A stretch of 18,056 nt of DNA, from assembly GCA_041687755.1 (NCBI GenBank), contig JBDNJM010000124.1, forward strand, positions 1 to 18,056. The letters run 5' to 3'. Both the position numbers and the translations under genes were made by a program. Shown here one piece after another: positions 15,494 to 18,056 of the stretch. The DNA comes from JBDNJM01 sp041687755 (GTDB lineage: Bacteria; Planctomycetota; UBA1135; GCA-002686595). A model generated the notes under the pieces. That model ran no database searches and was not told where the DNA came from. It was given only the letters and a program-made list of their open reading frames with translations. Positions within the stretch are counted from its first letter, which is position 1. Each line of letters starts with the position of its first letter.

Positions 15494-15511
15494 CGGTACC
15501 TGAACGTACCG
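15494..15511. promoter_or_regulatory. 18-bp operator-like inverted repeat in the divergent intergenic region
   Basis: CGGTAC (15494-15499), a 6-nt spacer and GTACCG (15506-15511) form a perfect inverted repeat that ends 3 bp before ATG 15515. It lies in the ~83-bp region between two divergent genes. The size and symmetry suit a dimeric regulator site, or a hairpin that hides the translation start. There is no other evidence. Confidence 0.35.
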
Positions 15512-15514
15512 ATC

Positions 15515-16651
15515 ATGACCCTCGACTCAATCTTCCCGATGACCGCCGCGACGCCTGAGCGGGCGCCGAACTTCCGCGCGCGTCGCGAGGCCGCCCTGGC
15601 GGCGCTCATACCCCCGTTCGTGCACAAGCTCAACAACCTGTTGGGCGCAGCGCTGGGGTTCAGCGACATGCTGATGACGCGGCAGGACAACCCGCGTGCC
15701 GGGGAGCTGCTGGCGGGGATCCACGAGGGCACCGACGACGCGGTCGGGCTGCTGCGGTTCCTGGCCGAGTTCGCGAAGCCGACGCTCGACGCACCGGAGG
15801 CCGTGGACGCGGCCGACCTGCTGCGCTCGGTCGCGGCGCTGGTCCAGCCGCTGGCGGAATCGGGACGCGCGCGGATCGATCTGGCGCTGGAGCGGCCCGG
15901 GCAGCGCGGCGGCGCGCGGACGGTGCGGCTGCCGCGGCGCGCGGTGATGCAGAGGCTGGCGGTGGCGATCGCAGAGGCCATCCTGGCGCTGCCGGAAGCG
16001 GAGCGCGACCCCTCGCGGCGGACTCTGCGGCTCTCGCTGCGCCCCAACGGCGACACGCTCGACCTGGTGCTGACCGTGCCTTCCGGGGCCGGTCTCCCGA
16101 TGCCTGGGCGAGCGGAGTCGGAGGAGCTCGGAGTCCTTGAGCGCGCAACGGGGCGCGCGCGGGAGATGCGCTTGGGTGGCAGCCTCGTGCGGTCGGTTCG
16201 GCTCCGTGTCCCGGCGCTGGAGAGTGCCTGGAGCCTGGCGCCCGAGGAAGCCGCGGAGTTGACCGCTCGTGCGCCGCAACCGATCCGGACCGTGACGCTG
16301 GCGCCCGCCCGCGATCCCAGGGGCCAGCGGATCCTCCTGTTCGAGCGCGATGGCGCGCTCGGCGAGCTGATCGGCGACGTGCTCGCGGAGACCGGGTACA
16401 CGGTCGAACGGCTCGACGGGGCGCTCGCCTGCCGCACACGCCTGCTCGAAATTCCGCCGGACGTCCTGCTGCTCGATCGGCCCCTGGAGGCGACGGACGG
16501 CGAGGAATTGGGCGAGCTGGCGCAGCTCGCCGCGGACAACGGCGTGTGCGTCGGCGTGCTGGGGCCCGAGTTGGGGAGCGTGCGGCTTAGGACGCTCGGC
16601 AAACCGTTTCGCCCTGGCGAGCTGATCGAATTCGTCGCGACGCTCCGGTGA
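15515..16651 (+). CDS. Histidine-kinase-like protein with degenerate ATPase region and C-terminal receiver-like domain
   Basis: From ATG 15515 the protein has 378 residues; TTG 15482 and ATG 15539 are alternative starts and none has a good Shine-Dalgarno sequence. The N-terminus carries a HisKA-like helix pair, PPFVHKLNNLLGAALGFSDML (His37 at the phospho-acceptor position). The region expected to be HATPase_c (about 120-240) keeps β-strand spacing. However, its N-box reads LAVAIAEAILAL without the Asn, and its G1 box reads TVPSGAGLP without the Asp, so ATP binding looks lost. Residues 272-378 resemble a receiver: ILLFERDG, LLLDRP with Asp321, and LGKPF with Lys363. I infer a phosphotransfer or scaffold protein rather than an active kinase. 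The usual second acidic residue of the receiver pocket is weak (FERDG). Confidence 0.7.
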   Translation: MTLDSIFPMTAATPERAPNFRARREAALAALIPPFVHKLNNLLGAALGFSDMLMTRQDNPRAGELLAGIHEGTDDAVGLLRFLAEFAKPTLDAPEAVDAADLLRSVAALVQPLAESGRARIDLALERPGQRGGARTVRLPRRAVMQRLAVAIAEAILALPEAERDPSRRTLRLSLRPNGDTLDLVLTVPSGAGLPMPGRAESEELGVLERATGRAREMRLGGSLVRSVRLRVPALESAWSLAPEEAAELTARAPQPIRTVTLAPARDPRGQRILLFERDGALGELIGDVLAETGYTVERLDGALACRTRLLEIPPDVLLLDRPLEATDGEELGELAQLAADNGVCVGVLGPELGSVRLRTLGKPFRPGELIEFVATLR

Positions 16652-16851
16652 TCCTGGCGGAGCTTGTCGAGGCAGGCTCGGGGTGGAGTCCGCTCGTTCG
16701 GGGCGGGCGGGCCTGCTCTCAGCGGAGCCCCACAGGGCCGTGGCTGCGCATCGGCCGGACTGCGGCTTGACGAAACTTCACGCCCTCGGTCACGCTGGGA
16801 CCGTCCTGCGAATGCCCTGACCCGCCCCTGACCCCCCCAGCGACCCCCTCC

Positions 16852-17955
16852 ATGCGCCACATCGCTCCCGCCCTGCTCATCGCCCTCTCTTTGGGGCTCT
16901 CCGCCCACGCCCAGGACTGCCAGGGCGCAACGCTCTTCAAAAACGACGTGCTGCCGGCGGTTCCTAGCGGGCAAACGACGTTCTCCGTCATCCCCGGCCT
17001 GTGTGAGGGCGAGGCCGCGGGCGCTGTCCTCGACCTGCCCGGCAGCGGGGCGCCCCAGCGCCTGACGTCGGTCGGCGTGGGCTTCGGCGCGGCAAGCGGC
17101 GCCTCCGGCGCGAGCGCGGTGGTGAACCTCGAGGTGTACGACGGCGTCAGCTTCTCTGGCGCGGTCGCGAACCTGGGGCCCAAGGTCTTCGACTACGCCA
17201 ACGACGTCGGCGGAAACCTGCAGCTGATCAGCAGCAGCGTGAACGAGATCGATCTCTCCGCGTACAACGTGGTCGTGGGCAACTCGGGCGACACCGACTT
17301 CGTCGTCGTGGTGCGGATCTTGCTCAACCCGAACGGCTCGTGCGCGACGGGATATCAAACCAACCTGTTCACGGACAACAGCCAGCCGCCGGGGTTCACC
17401 TGCAACCCGGCGATCACGTTGCCCGGCAGGAACCTGATCGATATCGAGGGGCAGGGTTGGCGCGACGCGTCGAAGGCCACGATCACGGGCATTCCGCTGT
17501 GCCCGTTCTTCTTCTCGGGCAACTGGGTGCTGCGCGCGTGCGGCGAAGACGCTGAGCCGCAGAACCCCCTGCAGACGATCGTCAACACCCCGACGGTTGT
17601 TCCTGGGGGAGCTGCGAGCCTGACCTTCTCGGCGCCCGGCTTCGAGGGCATGCCGTACCTCGCCGCGGCTTCCGGTGGAACCAGCCCCGGGATTCCGCTG
17701 TTCTCAGGCACGCCGGGTCAGGTTGGGATCGTGCCGCTCAACCCGGACGGGATCTTCATGGTCAGCCTGAACAACTCGGCGGTGTTCGTGAACTTCCAGG
17801 GCGCGATCGCGGGGAGCGGCACGTCGCCCGGCCTGATCATCGTCCCCAACGATCCTGGGCTGATCGGCCTGGACATCTACGTCGCGTTCCTCGTGATCCC
17901 GCCGGCGCCGGCGCCCTTTGCGATCTCAGACCCGGGCCTCGTGCAGGTGCAGTAG
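16852..17955 (+). CDS. Secreted protein of unknown function
   Basis: This is a 367-residue protein with a clean signal peptide (MRHIAPALLIALSLGLSAHAQ, cleavage near residue 20-21). The mature part is rich in Gly, Ser, Asn, Val and Pro with alternating hydrophobic residues, typical of an extracellular all-β protein. It has several Cys residues (DCQGA, GLCEGE, GSCATG, FTCNPA, PLCPFF, RACGE) that could form disulfides outside the cytoplasm. Two parts can be seen: residues ~25-225, a β-sandwich-like region, and ~230-367, a region of the type LTFSAPG...LFSGTPG that may be a separate domain. I recognise no catalytic motif. It lies 200 bp after the kinase-like gene, in a gap with no clear promoter, and is followed after 42 bp by the terminal inverted repeat. 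Confidence 0.75.
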   Translation: MRHIAPALLIALSLGLSAHAQDCQGATLFKNDVLPAVPSGQTTFSVIPGLCEGEAAGAVLDLPGSGAPQRLTSVGVGFGAASGASGASAVVNLEVYDGVSFSGAVANLGPKVFDYANDVGGNLQLISSSVNEIDLSAYNVVVGNSGDTDFVVVVRILLNPNGSCATGYQTNLFTDNSQPPGFTCNPAITLPGRNLIDIEGQGWRDASKATITGIPLCPFFFSGNWVLRACGEDAEPQNPLQTIVNTPTVVPGGAASLTFSAPGFEGMPYLAAASGGTSPGIPLFSGTPGQVGIVPLNPDGIFMVSLNNSAVFVNFQGAIAGSGTSPGLIIVPNDPGLIGLDIYVAFLVIPPAPAPFAISDPGLVQVQ

Positions 17956-17997
17956 CCCGAGCCCTGGCCGGGGGGAGGGATACGGTTCCGGGCACGT

Positions 17998-18056
17998 TTT
18001 CTCCGGTCATGGGGGCATCAGCCGCAGAGCGGCTGATGCCCCCATGACCGGAGAAA
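17998..18056. repeat. Perfect 28-bp inverted repeat with 3-nt loop at the window end
   Basis: Positions 17998-18025 are the exact reverse complement of 18029-18056, separated by AGA. The repeat ends on the last base of the window. As a transcript it would make a very stable hairpin 42 nt after the preceding stop codon. There is no T-run visible on either strand, and the sequence beyond is missing. It may be a real terminator, a mobile-element end or a fold-back artefact at a contig edge. Confidence 0.85.

Noticed and set aside
14818..17358. 846-residue minus-strand frame
   Set aside because: Arg/Ser-rich with no domain, crossing three genes on both strands; a GC-driven shadow.
17998..18056. 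Rho-independent terminator call for the end palindrome
   Set aside because: No T-run follows on either strand within the window and the 28-bp arm is longer than usual; kept as an inverted repeat only.
1..18056. CRISPR array, tRNA, rRNA or integrase gene
   Set aside because: No regularly spaced direct repeats, no tRNA cloverleaf or rRNA signature, and no recombinase motif were seen on either strand by eye.

Overview
The window is GC-rich bacterial DNA. Two predicted secreted proteins of unknown family, one resembling a β-helix protein, the frequent absence of clear Shine-Dalgarno sequences, and the mix of degenerate two-component proteins suggest an uncultured Planctomycetota-like bacterium. 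That assignment is inference; no rRNA, tRNA or universal marker gene is present. The sequence begins inside a transposase fragment and ends exactly at the end of a perfect 28-bp inverted repeat, so both edges look like repeat-limited contig ends.

Layout. (1) 1-~147: truncated ISL3-type transposase. (2) 219-5205, minus strand: THUMP-like SAM methyltransferase, then a Wzx-like polysaccharide flippase 20 bp downstream, then a membrane-anchored sulfatase/phosphotransferase-superfamily enzyme. The last two fit envelope glycopolymer export and modification. (3) 5434-7389, plus strand: an NtrC-like response regulator whose AAA+ domain has lost its key motifs. (4) 7455-9571: the most interesting region, a retron of the Eco1/St85-like class. 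It has an NDT-like effector with a winged-helix tail, a 212-nt gap that folds as a candidate msr-msd RNA, and a retron reverse transcriptase. Its base composition is visibly less GC-rich than its flanks. (5) 9634-~9757: a decayed second copy of an internal 3' segment of the response regulator, so the retron sits between an intact gene and a relic of the same gene family. (6) 9857-11789: three tandem, strongly diverged paralogues of an unrecognised family, the middle one frameshifted. (7) 12036-13342: a secreted β-helix-like protein split by a frameshift. (8) 13446-15431, minus strand: a GT-C-like polytopic membrane protein, divergent from (9) a degenerate histidine-kinase/receiver protein at 15515-16651. 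(10) 16852-17955: a secreted protein of unknown function.

How the genes may work together. In characterised relatives of this retron class, the RT makes msDNA from the ncRNA, and the RT-msDNA complex holds the toxic effector in check until phage infection releases it. All three parts are visible here in the order effector - ncRNA - RT. The rest of the window looks like ordinary chromosomal accessory and envelope genes. Both edges and several short features (a1/a2 pairing, promoters, terminators) remain uncertain because only eye inspection was possible.
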